Assembly: GCA_018402085.1 (NCBI GenBank)
Contig: JAGYJM010000002.1
Span: 3,239,501 to 3,303,500, forward strand
Length of the DNA: 64,000 nt
Direction: 5' to 3'
Origin: Flavobacteriales bacterium
Lineage (GTDB): Bacteria > Bacteroidota > Bacteroidia > Flavobacteriales_D > Sanyastnellaceae
Position 1 is the first letter of the stretch; each line of letters opens with the position of its first letter. This document shows positions 41,521-50,917 of the stretch, in pieces. A program made the translations under genes and the position numbers. The notes beneath the pieces are model-generated. The model had not been told where the DNA came from. It worked only from the letters and a program-made list of their open reading frames with translations, and did no database searches.

Positions 41521-43389
41521 ATGCTGCAAGAATATGATGTCATCGTTGTTGGTGGCGGACATGCCGGCAATGAAGCTGCTGCTGCTGCCGCCAACATGGG
41601 CGCTTCAGTGCTTATGATTACCATGAACATGGGTACGATCGGCCAGATGAGCTGCAACCCAGCAATGGGAGGAATTGCAAAGGGTCAGATCGTGCGAGAA
41701 ATCGACGCCATGGGCGGTTATTCAGGCATTGTATCTGACCGTTCGGCCATCCAATTTCGTATGCTCAACCGCTCAAAAGGTCCGGCTATGTGGAGTCCAC
41801 GCACGCAAAATGACCGCCTCCTTTTCGCCACTGAATGGCGGCTAATGCTTGAGCGCACTCCCAACGTCGACTTCTGGCAAGACATGGTGAGCGGTCTAAT
41901 CGTTGAAGGCAATACGTGCAAGGGTGTTACTACACAAATGGGCATACCCATTCGCGCAAAGAGGGTTGTACTCACCAACGGGACCTTTCTGAATGGTACC
42001 ATCCACCTCGGTGAGAAACAATTTGGAGGCGGCCGTGCCGGCGAACGTGCATCAACCGGCATTACCGCACAGCTTGAATCACTCGGTTTCGAATCAGGCC
42101 GTATGAAAACCGGTACACCTCCAAGGGTTGATGGTCGTTCCCTTGATTACTCAAAAATGGAAGAACAACCCGGAGACGATGAACCCGGTAGATTCTCGTT
42201 CCACGTGGAACACAAGCTCAAAGAACAGCGTTCCTGCTGGATCACTTATACGAACCCAGAAGTGCATGACCTTCTGCGGGAAGGCTTTGACCGCAGTCCG
42301 ATGTTCAATGGCCGTATTCAGTCTGTTGGACCGCGATACTGTCCGTCTATTGAAGATAAAATCGACAGGTTTGCTGAGCGCGACCGTCACCAGATCTTCG
42401 CTGAACCCGAGGGCTGGGACACCGTTGAAGTCTATGTGAACGGGTTCTCCACCTCCCTTCCTGAGGATGTTCAACTAAAGGCCATGCGCTCAATTCCCGG
42501 TTTTGAACATGCCAAAATGTTCCGTCCTGGCTATGCTGTAGAATACGACTACTTTCCGCCCACGCAGCTCCTCCACTCACTTGAAACCAAGCCATTGAAA
42601 GGTCTTTACTTTGCCGGACAGATCAATGGGACGACCGGGTATGAAGAAGCCGCGTGTCAGGGTCTTATGGCAGGCATCAATGCCGTCAGGAGTCTACAAG
42701 ATCAAGAGGCCGTTGTCTTACAACGCAGCGAAGCCTACATCGGTGTATTGATTGATGATCTCGTGACCAAAGGTACCAATGAGCCCTACCGCATGTTCAC
42801 CAGCAGGGCTGAATTCCGCATTCTCCTTCGGCAAGACAATGCTGACGAGCGACTTACACCGCTGGCACATTCCATTGGTCTTGCCTCTGATGATCGTATG
42901 CTCGAGGTAGAAGCTAAGCGGACACAAATTCGTGGCTTTCGTGACTTCCTTGAGCAAACAAGCGCTGAGCCGGCTGATCTTAATCACATCCTTACCGCAA
43001 AGAATAGCTCTCCCCTCAAGCAAAAGATCAAGCTCTCTTCAATCATTACCCGTCCACACATTGTTCTCGCTGATCTCGCTTCAGGCTCTCCTGCCCTTCG
43101 AGAGCATCTCGAAGTTTCACAGTACGAAAGCCACATCCTTGGCGGCACTGAAATACTTTTGAAGTATGAGGGCTATATCGCCAAAGAGCAAGAAATGGCC
43201 GATAAGATGTCACGGCTTGAACATATCCGCATTCCTACTGACCTCGACTACCAGCGCTTAACGAGTATGAGTGCAGAAGGACGTCAAAAGCTATCTACTG
43301 CTCAACCTGAGACCATTGCCCACGCTTCCCGTGTTTCAGGAGTTAGTCCATCAGATATTTCTGTCCTCCTCATCTATCTCGGGCGTTAG
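41521..43389 (+). CDS. mnmG: tRNA uridine-5-carboxymethylaminomethyl synthesis enzyme MnmG (GidA)
   Basis: The 622-residue protein starts [20 protein letters not shown], the FAD-binding GxGxxG motif. It contains [11 protein letters not shown] with the conserved Cys, [43 protein letters not shown] and a C-terminal helical domain. With MnmE it installs the cmnm5 group at U34 of several tRNAs. The ATG at 41521 matches the family start. Three parS-like palindromes sit before, inside (42198) and right after the gene, which fits the common origin-proximal position of gidA in bacteria. Confidence 0.97.
   Translation: MLQEYDVIVVGGGHAGNEAAAAAANMGASVLMITMNMGTIGQMSCNPAMGGIAKGQIVREIDAMGGYSGIVSDRSAIQFRMLNRSKGPAMWSPRTQNDRLLFATEWRLMLERTPNVDFWQDMVSGLIVEGNTCKGVTTQMGIPIRAKRVVLTNGTFLNGTIHLGEKQFGGGRAGERASTGITAQLESLGFESGRMKTGTPPRVDGRSLDYSKMEEQPGDDEPGRFSFHVEHKLKEQRSCWITYTNPEVHDLLREGFDRSPMFNGRIQSVGPRYCPSIEDKIDRFAERDRHQIFAEPEGWDTVEVYVNGFSTSLPEDVQLKAMRSIPGFEHAKMFRPGYAVEYDYFPPTQLLHSLETKPLKGLYFAGQINGTTGYEEAACQGLMAGINAVRSLQDQEAVVLQRSEAYIGVLIDDLVTKGTNEPYRMFTSRAEFRILLRQDNADERLTPLAHSIGLASDDRMLEVEAKRTQIRGFRDFLEQTSAEPADLNHILTAKNSSPLKQKIKLSSIITRPHIVLADLASGSPALREHLEVSQYESHILGGTEILLKYEGYIAKEQEMADKMSRLEHIRIPTDLDYQRLTSMSAEGRQKLSTAQPETIAHASRVSGVSPSDISVLLIYLGR
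42198..42211. promoter_or_regulatory. parS-like ParB-binding site 2 (inside mnmG)
   Basis: GTTCCACGTGGAAC, a perfect 14-bp palindrome inside the coding sequence (coding SFHVEH). Confidence 0.7.
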
Positions 43390-43402
43390 TTCCACGTGGA
43401 AC
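43389..43402. promoter_or_regulatory. parS-like ParB-binding site 3
   Basis: GTTCCACGTGGAAC, identical to site 2, overlapping the last base of the mnmG stop codon. Confidence 0.7.
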
Positions 43403-43414
43403 ACAAAACACGTC

Positions 43415-43434
43415 CATCCGGCGCTTCTGCGCCG
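43415..43434. repeat. REP-like palindrome, family 2
   Basis: CATCCGGCGCTTCTGCGCCG, in the same orientation as 6265 and inverted to 11044, between mnmG and the aldehyde dehydrogenase gene. Confidence 0.5.
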
Positions 43435-43575
43435 TTCAAGCCATTCGCTAGTACTTTACCCCATCCAACCAAAAATCATTGAAAATTGGTTGTCCTCTGG
43501 CGTTTTGTATAATCCTTTGATTTACAGGTGTTTATGGCCACATTCCTTCGTCCGTGCTCCGCCTACTCAAATCAT

Positions 43576-43583
43576 TACCTTTG
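43576..43583 (+). promoter_or_regulatory. -7 box for the aldehyde dehydrogenase
   Basis: TACCTTTG (then CC) matches TAnnTTTG, 17 bp before ATG 43601. It excludes the long in-frame extension to 43271, which overlaps mnmG. Confidence 0.55.
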
Positions 43584-43600
43584 CCACTGCAAAAACCGCT

Positions 43601-45148
43601 ATGCAGATATCAACCATGATCAACATCGAACAAGTACTTCGTGATCTCGGAATCCAGGATCACAACGCCGGAACCTCAACCGGACAACAATCTATGGCCA
43701 AGGGTGACAAGATTTCATCATCATCCCCTACGAACGGAAAACCTATCGCCTCCGTCACAGCCACTACCAAAGAAGAGTATGAGCAAGTAATCTCTGCCGC
43801 TCAAGAAGCCTTCATCTACTGGAGAAACGTACCGGCTCCCCAGCGAGGTGAAATCATTCGCCAATATGGCGAGGCGCTTCGCGTACGCAAGGCAGAGCTC
43901 GGCGCCCTGGTAAGCTACGAAATGGGTAAATCTTACCAGGAAGGGCTAGGAGAGGTGCAGGAGATGATCGATATATGCGATTTTGCCGTCGGCTTGTCAC
44001 GCCAACTCTACGGACTTACCATGCATTCAGAGCGTCCGAATCACCGCATGTACGAACAGTGGCATCCCCTTGGCATCGTGGGCATCATCAGCGCCTTCAA
44101 CTTTCCCGTTGCAGTATGGAACTGGAATACCGCTATTGCTTGGGCCTGTGGCGACGTGTGCGTCTGGAAACCTTCCGAGAAGGCACCCCTCTGCGGTGTC
44201 GCCTGCCAAAATATCTGGGCCGAAGTCGCAGCTGAGAATGGGCTCCCCGAAGGCATTTCTAACCTTATCAACGGTGACTACCAGGTTGGCGAATGGATGA
44301 CCCATGATGCCCGTGTACCTATGATCAGCGCTACCGGCTCCATTCGCATGGGTAAAATTGTTGGACAAGCCGTGGCTGCCCGCCTCGGGAAATCACTGCT
44401 TGAACTCGGTGGTAACAACGCCGTCATCATAACCCCTAACGCTGACCTCGAAGCTATTCTCCCGGCGCTGGTTTTTGGTGCCGTAGGTACCGCCGGTCAG
44501 CGTTGCACCTCCACCCGACGTCTGATTGTACATAGCAGCATTGCAGACAAGGTTAAAGAAACATTGATCAAAGCATATGCGCAGCTCCGCATTGGTGACC
44601 CATTAGACGAAAGTAACCACGTTGGTCCGCTCATCGATACCGACGCCGTCAGCGCCTACCTCTCCGCTATACAACAAGTGCAACAAGAAGGTGGCACCTT
44701 GCTCACCGATGCGGGCGTTCTCGCCGGAGTCGGTTATGAAAGTGGCTGCTACGTAAAACCAGCCATTGCCGAAGTACAAAATCACTACGAGATTGTGCAG
44801 GAAGAAACATTTGCCCCTATTCTTTACGTCATGACGTACAATGAGCTCGACGAAGCGATTGCACTTCAAAACGGGGTTAAACAAGGGCTTTCTTCAGCGA
44901 TCATGACGACACACCTTCGCGAAGCTGAACGATTCTTATCCGCAAACGGGTCTGATTGCGGTATTGCAAACGTGAACATCGGCACCTCCGGTGCTGAGAT
45001 TGGAGGAGCGTTTGGCGGCGAGAAAGAAACCGGAGGCGGACGTGAATCCGGATCTGATGCCTGGAAAGCCTACATGCGACGCCAGACGAATACTATCAAC
45101 TACGGTACGGATCTCCCCCTTGCGCAAGGCATCAAGTTCGACTTCTAA
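43601..45148 (+). CDS. aldehyde dehydrogenase (ALDH7 / aminoadipate-semialdehyde type)
   Basis: A 515-residue NAD(P)-dependent dehydrogenase. It shows the ALDH signatures AFNFPVAVWNWNTAIA with KPSEKAPL (cofactor site), LELGGNNAVI (catalytic Glu) and GTAGQRCTSTRR (catalytic Cys). The C-terminal GAFGGEKETGGGRESGSDAW is typical of the ALDH7/antiquitin branch, whose usual substrate is alpha-aminoadipic semialdehyde in lysine breakdown. All catalytic residues are present. ATG 43601 follows the -7 box; ATG 43616 is an equally possible start. It is followed by a strong terminator. Confidence 0.9.
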   Translation: MQISTMINIEQVLRDLGIQDHNAGTSTGQQSMAKGDKISSSSPTNGKPIASVTATTKEEYEQVISAAQEAFIYWRNVPAPQRGEIIRQYGEALRVRKAELGALVSYEMGKSYQEGLGEVQEMIDICDFAVGLSRQLYGLTMHSERPNHRMYEQWHPLGIVGIISAFNFPVAVWNWNTAIAWACGDVCVWKPSEKAPLCGVACQNIWAEVAAENGLPEGISNLINGDYQVGEWMTHDARVPMISATGSIRMGKIVGQAVAARLGKSLLELGGNNAVIITPNADLEAILPALVFGAVGTAGQRCTSTRRLIVHSSIADKVKETLIKAYAQLRIGDPLDESNHVGPLIDTDAVSAYLSAIQQVQQEGGTLLTDAGVLAGVGYESGCYVKPAIAEVQNHYEIVQEETFAPILYVMTYNELDEAIALQNGVKQGLSSAIMTTHLREAERFLSANGSDCGIANVNIGTSGAEIGGAFGGEKETGGGRESGSDAWKAYMRRQTNTINYGTDLPLAQGIKFDF

Positions 45149-45177
45149 TCAAACTAACGTATATTACAGATACCTTT

Positions 45178-45206
45178 GAAGCCTCCTTTTATGGAGGCTT
45201 CTTTTT
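45178..45206 (+). terminator. rho-independent terminator after the aldehyde dehydrogenase
   Basis: A perfect 9-bp stem, GAAGCCTCC / GGAGGCTTC, with a 6-nt loop and TTTTT, ends 10 bp before the next gene. Confidence 0.9.
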
Positions 45207-45216
45207 GTAAATAACT

Positions 45217-46443
45217 ATGCGATTTTCCATCCTCCCCTTCTTCCTGGCGTTCATACTATCATGTTCTGAACCTACCTCCATTGAGAAAAAAGCCCCCCAT
45301 CTAGCTTACGGAGATTGGCTTCTCCAAATGCAGCTTGACAGTTCTACCACGATCACACAGCCTGTCAGTGTTGACAGTAGTTATGCATTTACTTTTCTCA
45401 ACGGAGCTGAGGCTATCACTACGCATCCGGCCATTTTTGGCCGTGATTCTTTTTTTCTGGACATGCCTATTTACCATTCTTATTTTGTCGACCGAGACCC
45501 ACAGAAAGATCTTTTAGAGGGCTTCTGGCACTATCCGGACCGCGATCCATCCTACAAAATACCCTTTACCGCCTCCTATCTCGGTCAGGATGCGCATGAC
45601 ACACTTTCACTGCCTGCCGATACCCTCCGCTACCGCATTCACTTTTCACCAGACTCCCCTGATGCCTACCCTGCTATTGGCGAATTTATGGTCCATGACC
45701 GCGTCGCCACCGGTACATTTTTAACGGAGACCGGTGACTACCGTTTCCTTCATGGCACTTTCGAGAATGACAATCTTGTGCTTCAGTGCTTTGACGGCTC
45801 GCATGCCTTTCATTTCGATATGAAAGTCCATGGAGATTCCCTCACCGGTGTTTTTCGAAGTGGAGTGCACTGGAAGGAGTCTTTCACGGGCGTTTTAGAC
45901 AATGCTGCTTCGCTTCGCGATCCTTATGAGATAACCAGGGTAGTAAATGACCAACCCATTCAATTTACCGCCACCTCCCTCACCGGTGAGAAGGTTCGTT
46001 TCAACCGATCTACCTTTACCGGAGGCATCACGCTTATTCAGCTTTTCGGAAGCTGGTGTCCAAACTGCCTTGACGAATCGCGATTCTATACAGAATTACA
46101 CGACCGCTATGCTGAGGAGGGCCTAACCATCGTTCCGATTGCCTTCGAGCGATCGCGTAACTTCGCAGAGAACGTCATTCGGTTGAAGCGGTATGGACGC
46201 GAGCTTCACCTGCCGTTTGATATTTACATTGGCGGACGGGCAAGTAAGGCTGAAGCATCCGATATGTTTCCGATGCTCAATGCGGTCACCTCTTTTCCCA
46301 CTTCACTCTTTGTAGATCGCAACGGAAAAATCGCCGCCATTCATACCGGCTTCAATGGTCCGGGCACCGGAGACGTTTTTACCGCATACAAGCAAGAAAC
46401 CTTCGCTTTGCTTGATTCGCTTCTGGCCACACCAAAACCCTGA
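45217..46443 (+). CDS. TlpA-like thioredoxin-domain lipoprotein
   Basis: The 408-residue protein has a lipoprotein signal ending LSCSEP (Cys16), a beta-rich N-terminal half (about 30-245) and a C-terminal redoxin domain with GSWCPNCLDE (about 284-293) and a cis-Pro loop (SFPTSLFVDRNG). It is likely a periplasmic thiol reductase. It is followed after 3 bp by a small membrane protein gene. Confidence 0.88.
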   Translation: MRFSILPFFLAFILSCSEPTSIEKKAPHLAYGDWLLQMQLDSSTTITQPVSVDSSYAFTFLNGAEAITTHPAIFGRDSFFLDMPIYHSYFVDRDPQKDLLEGFWHYPDRDPSYKIPFTASYLGQDAHDTLSLPADTLRYRIHFSPDSPDAYPAIGEFMVHDRVATGTFLTETGDYRFLHGTFENDNLVLQCFDGSHAFHFDMKVHGDSLTGVFRSGVHWKESFTGVLDNAASLRDPYEITRVVNDQPIQFTATSLTGEKVRFNRSTFTGGITLIQLFGSWCPNCLDESRFYTELHDRYAEEGLTIVPIAFERSRNFAENVIRLKRYGRELHLPFDIYIGGRASKAEASDMFPMLNAVTSFPTSLFVDRNGKIAAIHTGFNGPGTGDVFTAYKQETFALLDSLLATPKP

Positions 46444-46446
46444 TAT

Positions 46447-46929
46447 ATGCGAGAGCGCGGATTCTACCTTCTCGCATTAAGTGTCACCCTTCTTCTGATC
46501 TACGCGTCAGCGATTATTTTTCAAGACGATTTTCAATACTCATTGCGCGAGCCACTGGAACTACATCCCATTGCTTTTGGTGCCTTGTTCAACGTTCTAA
46601 TTCACTTTGCCTATTGGTCAGCCCGCCAACGCCATCAACAAGAGCAAGCCCTTGACACTTTTGACGTTTCTACTTCCTCACTGTATGATGAGGGAAGTAT
46701 CCCGGGCATTTTCGTGAACCTGCTCTTCCCCCTCGGATTCTTACTGAATCTCGGCGGCGTGACCTACCTCCTCTTATTCATTGCCGACCATTGGTCTGCA
46801 GGGCGTCAGATTTGGTTTCAACACTGGTTTCCGCTCATTTTCATTACCGGCGCAGGATTGATTACCTTCCTTTATGGCACCTTAGGCTTTTTAAAAGAAA
46901 TTCGGCCGGTTAATTCGCTTCCTCACTGA
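46447..46929 (+). CDS. hypothetical membrane protein, 160 residues
   Basis: Four hydrophobic segments (about 5-25, 42-60, 88-110, 127-149) with a charged loop (RQRHQQEQALDTFD). The family is not recognised. It is coupled to the TlpA-like lipoprotein gene upstream. Its 3' end overlaps the convergent M28 peptidase gene by 20 bp. Confidence 0.7.
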   Translation: MRERGFYLLALSVTLLLIYASAIIFQDDFQYSLREPLELHPIAFGALFNVLIHFAYWSARQRHQQEQALDTFDVSTSSLYDEGSIPGIFVNLLFPLGFLLNLGGVTYLLLFIADHWSAGRQIWFQHWFPLIFITGAGLITFLYGTLGFLKEIRPVNSLPH

Positions 46930-48481
46930 CATTCACCCGAATTCGATCATCTCTATTTGCGAGCTCCCAGGCTGTATGAAACACCAGACGAGCGATAATG
47001 CTCATTTTCTCATAAAGAATCTTTTCAGGAACGTCTCCCGGCTGGTGATAATCTTCGTGCACGCCACTGAAATAAAAGATCACCGGTATATTGTTCTTGG
47101 CGAAGTTGTAGTGATCTGACCGGTAATAGAAGCGGTTTGGATCTTTCGGATCATTGTAGGTGTAATCAAGACCCAACCGGGTATACGTTTCATTGGCTTT
47201 CTCGCTGATTGCATGCAGATCTGTACTCAGTCTGTCAGAACCGATCAGGTACACATAACGATCATCGTCAGCATGCTGCTCATCTACCCTTCCGATCATA
47301 TCAATATTGAGGTTTGCAACCGTATTTTCAAGCGGAAATACCGGATGAGTCACATACCATTCACTTCCGAGCAACCCTTTTTCTTCACCACTTACGGTCA
47401 TTACCAGCACACTTCGACGCGTTCCGTTACCCTCTTTCCGTGCCTGCATGAAAGCCTCGGCTATTTCAAGTGCCGACACCGTACCTGATCCATCATCATC
47501 TGCTCCATTGTAGATGTCGTCGCCCTCCATACCCACGTGATCATAATGCGCGGTAATCACCACAAGTTCGTTTTTCAATTGCGGATCCGAACCTTCGATG
47601 TAACACAGCACATTTTCTGATGAAAACTTCTTCTCTTCGCGCATGATCTCGATACCCAGCTTTAATCCGTTCAATTCAGCTGCTTGTGATTTACCCTTCT
47701 TCGCTGTTTTGGCAATCACCTTATCCAATGCTTTTGCATTGCCTTCATCAAGCAAGTGTTGAAAGACCTGCTCATTCACGAAAAACGTTGGAATGATTTC
47801 TTCTTTCTCTTCGCGCTCTATATCCAGTCGCATACCGGGATTCTCAAGCCAGTACTTAATTCGTCCGATGTACCTGTCATACGATTGATTCAGTAATACA
47901 ACCGCCTTTGCACCGGCTTTCTGTGCGGCGTCACGTTTCATTCTCCAATCTGAAGCCCAGTCAGAACTTTCTTCGCCATTGACCCATGACGTCTGGTCAT
48001 TCTTCATCGGTTCTCCCTCGATACACAGCACGATTTTACCTGCGACATCTACCTCATCAAAATCGCTATAGTTCTCTGAATCGATACCATATCCACCGAA
48101 AATCACTTCGCCTTCTACCGTGCTTTCATCAAAGCCACCGAAGAAATAAAAGTCATCATAGTAGGTATAGCCTGAATCAGCAACCATCATTGTAGCCTTG
48201 ACAGCTCGTTCTGTACGCAGGGGAAATGTTTGCATATAGCCACCATCCACCACGGGTTCTGCGCCAATGCTTTTGAAGTAGTCTTCAATGTAGCGCGCCG
48301 CTTTCTTCTGACCTTCTGCACCTGTTTCTCTTCCTTCAAAAGCATCACCTGCAATGGTAAACAGGTGTTCTTTAAGCTCATCTACCGTAATGGTATTGGC
48401 ATAGCGTAAAGCTGTGCTGTCAATCTGTGCGGTGCTTATGACTGTGCAAAAGCACAGGATGGCTGTAAGTACTCTTTTCAT
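46910..48481 (-). CDS. M28-family zinc peptidase with PA domain
   Basis: The 523-residue protein has a signal peptide (MKRVLTAILCFCTVISTAQ), an N-terminal part with an inserted PA-like domain (about 130-240), and the M28 catalytic core. Its zinc ligands are seen as TAHYDHVG (His), NGADDDGSG (bridging Asp), SGEEKGLLGSEWY (Glu pair) and NIDMIGR (Asp). It is probably an exported aminopeptidase. Its stop side meets the membrane protein gene, and its ATG overlaps the rpiB stop by 4 bp. Confidence 0.9.
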   Translation of the reverse strand: MKRVLTAILCFCTVISTAQIDSTALRYANTITVDELKEHLFTIAGDAFEGRETGAEGQKKAARYIEDYFKSIGAEPVVDGGYMQTFPLRTERAVKATMMVADSGYTYYDDFYFFGGFDESTVEGEVIFGGYGIDSENYSDFDEVDVAGKIVLCIEGEPMKNDQTSWVNGEESSDWASDWRMKRDAAQKAGAKAVVLLNQSYDRYIGRIKYWLENPGMRLDIEREEKEEIIPTFFVNEQVFQHLLDEGNAKALDKVIAKTAKKGKSQAAELNGLKLGIEIMREEKKFSSENVLCYIEGSDPQLKNELVVITAHYDHVGMEGDDIYNGADDDGSGTVSALEIAEAFMQARKEGNGTRRSVLVMTVSGEEKGLLGSEWYVTHPVFPLENTVANLNIDMIGRVDEQHADDDRYVYLIGSDRLSTDLHAISEKANETYTRLGLDYTYNDPKDPNRFYYRSDHYNFAKNNIPVIFYFSGVHEDYHQPGDVPEKILYEKMSIIARLVFHTAWELANRDDRIRVNVSEEAN

Positions 48482-48912
48482 GGGTGATGGGCTATCTTAC
48501 CGACACGTCGCGCATGGCGTCCGCCTTCAAACTCGGCGTTAACAAATGCTTCTATAATGGATTTTGCTTCTTCATCTTCTACATAGCGTGCAGGAATACA
48601 ACAGACATTGGCGTTATTATGCTGACGTGCGAGGCTGGCAATTTCAGGAATCCAGCAAACCCCGGCACGAATACCTTCATGCTTATTCGCAGCCATGGCT
48701 ACACCATTTGCAGAACCACACACGAGAACGCCCAGCGTACATTCCCCCTCTGTTATGGCCTTTGCTACCGGATGCGAAAAGTCAGGATAGTCTACTGCAT
48801 CTTTACTATGTGTGCCGAAGTCAGCAACTTCATAGCCTTGTGAAATCAGCCATTCGCCAACAACCGTTTTACACTCATAGCCGGCATGGTCTGATCCGAT
48901 CGCGATTTTCAT
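48478..48912 (-). CDS. rpiB: ribose-5-phosphate isomerase B
   Basis: The 144-residue protein begins MKIAIGSDHAGYECK and has the catalytic-loop region VLVCGSANGVAMAANK, with the active-site Cys, and HNNANVCCIPAR. It interconverts ribose 5-phosphate and ribulose 5-phosphate in the pentose phosphate pathway. Length and motifs fit the RpiB/LacAB family. A -7-like box TATTTTCG lies at 48927-48934. It is translationally coupled to the M28 gene. Confidence 0.93.
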   Translation of the reverse strand: MKIAIGSDHAGYECKTVVGEWLISQGYEVADFGTHSKDAVDYPDFSHPVAKAITEGECTLGVLVCGSANGVAMAANKHEGIRAGVCWIPEIASLARQHNNANVCCIPARYVEDEEAKSIIEAFVNAEFEGGRHARRVGKIAHHP

Positions 48913-49391
48913 AGTGCACGTTTACGCGAAAATAGGGACTTTCGTCCAGAGCTTTCTGTAAACAGAAAGTACGTTCATTGAAAGGCACTGTCAACAAGAT
49001 GTTAACTCCATGTTAGCTGAATTGAATAACGAGGGATAACTCTTTGTAGGAATCCTCCTTTTTTTTTTCAGGTGCACAAGAATCCGAACCGGCGTTGTTC
49101 AAACAGGCTCAAATTGTGCAAGACTTCTTAACCGGGTTTGTCACTTTCTCAACATGTCAACAGTGCCCATTTCATTCACCGATGAACATCGTTCATTTGT
49201 TAACGATTGTATCAAGTGACTCATTTTTCGTGACATTGCACGTTCATAAGATGTGGGAAACTCCCATCTTGTGTGTATAACTCAGACTTCAAAGCTTCAT
49301 CGGTGCATTTTATACCCTGTATCAACACCCCTATAAGACCACCTATCTATTTTTAAAAAAGATTGATTGATTTGTATGTCTATGTGGATAA
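48913..49391. other. gene-free region with DnaA-box-like sites; possible replication origin
   Basis: 460 bp without a gene. It holds a perfect DnaA box (TGTGGATAA at 49383-49391, across the start of the next gene), a known variant (TGTGTATAA at 49272-49280), weaker relatives (AGGGATAAC near 49030), an AT-rich run (TTTTTAAAAAAGATTGATTG) and an 18-bp palindrome CTTTCTGT-AA-ACAGAAAG at 48952-48969. It also has a hairpin at 49248-49270 (AAGATGTGGGA..TCCCATCTT) and poly-T at 49058. It sits 6 kb from three parS-like sites. The rpiB promoter is at its left end. Origin identity is an inference. Confidence 0.35.
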
Positions 49392-50917
49392 CCTTGAAAA
49401 CAGCCGGATTTGGTCTCCTTTTTTTTCTGATGTCAGAGAGCCTTTTTGCTCAGGTTGACACCACTGCCGCGGGTTTCCAGCGGTTTTATTACGAGAATGG
49501 TGTGGTTTCAAGTGAAGGTGTGCTGAAAAACGGCGAGCCAGACGGGTACTGGAAGACTTACTACGAAGATGGAACGCTCAAAACGGAGGGAAATCGAGAA
49601 AATGGGCAACTCAACGGCGCCTGGAAGTTCTATCGCACCAACAGTGAACTGGAGCGCGTTTTGAATTATGCACAAGGTGTCAGGCAGGGCGAAGAGCTGG
49701 AATTTTCAGAAGCCGGAAATCTTATATCAAAAATTCCGTGGGATAGCGATCAGCGAAGCGGGAAGGCCATCTACTTCTATGAGAGCGGAGAGAAGTACCG
49801 CGAGCTCACTTTTCGCGAAGGTAAAGAGGAAGGGCAAGGATTTGAATTTGCGAAAGACGGACGAATCATCACTTTTCTCAATTACGAGGGAGGCTTTTTA
49901 CGGAGTATTGAAAAGGTCAATCGACTAAATAACAAAGATCAGCGAACAGGATTTTGGGTGTTTTATCATGAAAACGGTCGCATTCGTGAAGAAGGATACT
50001 GGAAAAATGGTGTTCGAAATGGCATCTTTAAATTTTACACGAAGAAGGGAGAGCTTGACCGCATAGAAAAGTACAGAGGTGGCGACTTGATTAAAGACGC
50101 TGAAGAGACGGTCATGCTTGACATCCGAAAAGAATTTTACCCTGATGGGAGGCTGAAGCTCGTAGGTAGCTATAAAGATGGATCACGACAAGGTGTTTTT
50201 CGTGAATACGATAAAGAAGGCAACATCGAGACCAGCTACGTATACCAGGAAAACGTGAAGGTGGGAGAAGGTATTGTTGACGCGCAAGGCCTTTACCAGG
50301 GAGATTGGAGGCTCTTCTACCCAACCGGAGAACTTAAAGCTGAGGGGGCATATGAAGATGGAAAACGCGTAGGTAAATGGAAATTTTATTTTCCCGGAGG
50401 CGCCGTGGAGCAGCGGGGTGAATACCGAGCAGGACTGCCCCACGGTGACTGGACGTGGTATTTTGAAAATGGTGAACTTCAGCGTGAAGAGGGATATCGT
50501 AAGGGTCGTGAAGATGGCACTTTTATAGAGTACGACAGCAACGGTGAAGTCATTCACAGAGGAAGTTACATCGATGGGTACAAAACAGGAGAGTGGTATT
50601 ATTATGTGAATGATCACAAAGAAGAAGGCGAATATCTTGACGGAGAGCGAAACGGAGACTGGAAATATACGTACGACAATGGGAAGAAGTACTTCACAGG
50701 TTCATACCTTAACGGTATTCCGGTCGGAAAGCACAAGTACTACTATAGCAATGGCCAGGTCAAGCTGGAAGGCAAATATGAAGGAGGCGTGCATGACGGG
50801 AACTGGTCGTATTTCGAAGAAGATGGCACAGAAGTTGTGACCATCAAGTATAAGAACGGTCAAAAGATGAAAATCAACGGTGTACGTTTACCCGATGATT
50901 TTGAAGAAGAAGATTGA
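49376..50917 (+). CDS. YwqK/MORN-like repeat protein, exported
   Basis: The 513-residue protein starts with a signal peptide (ITLKTAGFGLLFFLMSESLFAQ). About 18 tandem repeats of roughly 23 residues follow, of the type YYENGVVSSEGVLKNGEPDG, WKFYRTNSELERVLNYAQG and similar, as in MORN/YwqK-family antitoxin-like proteins. The repeats form a beta meander. It is the first gene of a seven-gene operon. The starts at 49376 and 49382 are both possible; the DnaA-like box covers the start. Its stop overlaps the TTG start of the kinase gene (TTGA). Confidence 0.82.
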   Translation: MSMWITLKTAGFGLLFFLMSESLFAQVDTTAAGFQRFYYENGVVSSEGVLKNGEPDGYWKTYYEDGTLKTEGNRENGQLNGAWKFYRTNSELERVLNYAQGVRQGEELEFSEAGNLISKIPWDSDQRSGKAIYFYESGEKYRELTFREGKEEGQGFEFAKDGRIITFLNYEGGFLRSIEKVNRLNNKDQRTGFWVFYHENGRIREEGYWKNGVRNGIFKFYTKKGELDRIEKYRGGDLIKDAEETVMLDIRKEFYPDGRLKLVGSYKDGSRQGVFREYDKEGNIETSYVYQENVKVGEGIVDAQGLYQGDWRLFYPTGELKAEGAYEDGKRVGKWKFYFPGGAVEQRGEYRAGLPHGDWTWYFENGELQREEGYRKGREDGTFIEYDSNGEVIHRGSYIDGYKTGEWYYYVNDHKEEGEYLDGERNGDWKYTYDNGKKYFTGSYLNGIPVGKHKYYYSNGQVKLEGKYEGGVHDGNWSYFEEDGTEVVTIKYKNGQKMKINGVRLPDDFEEED

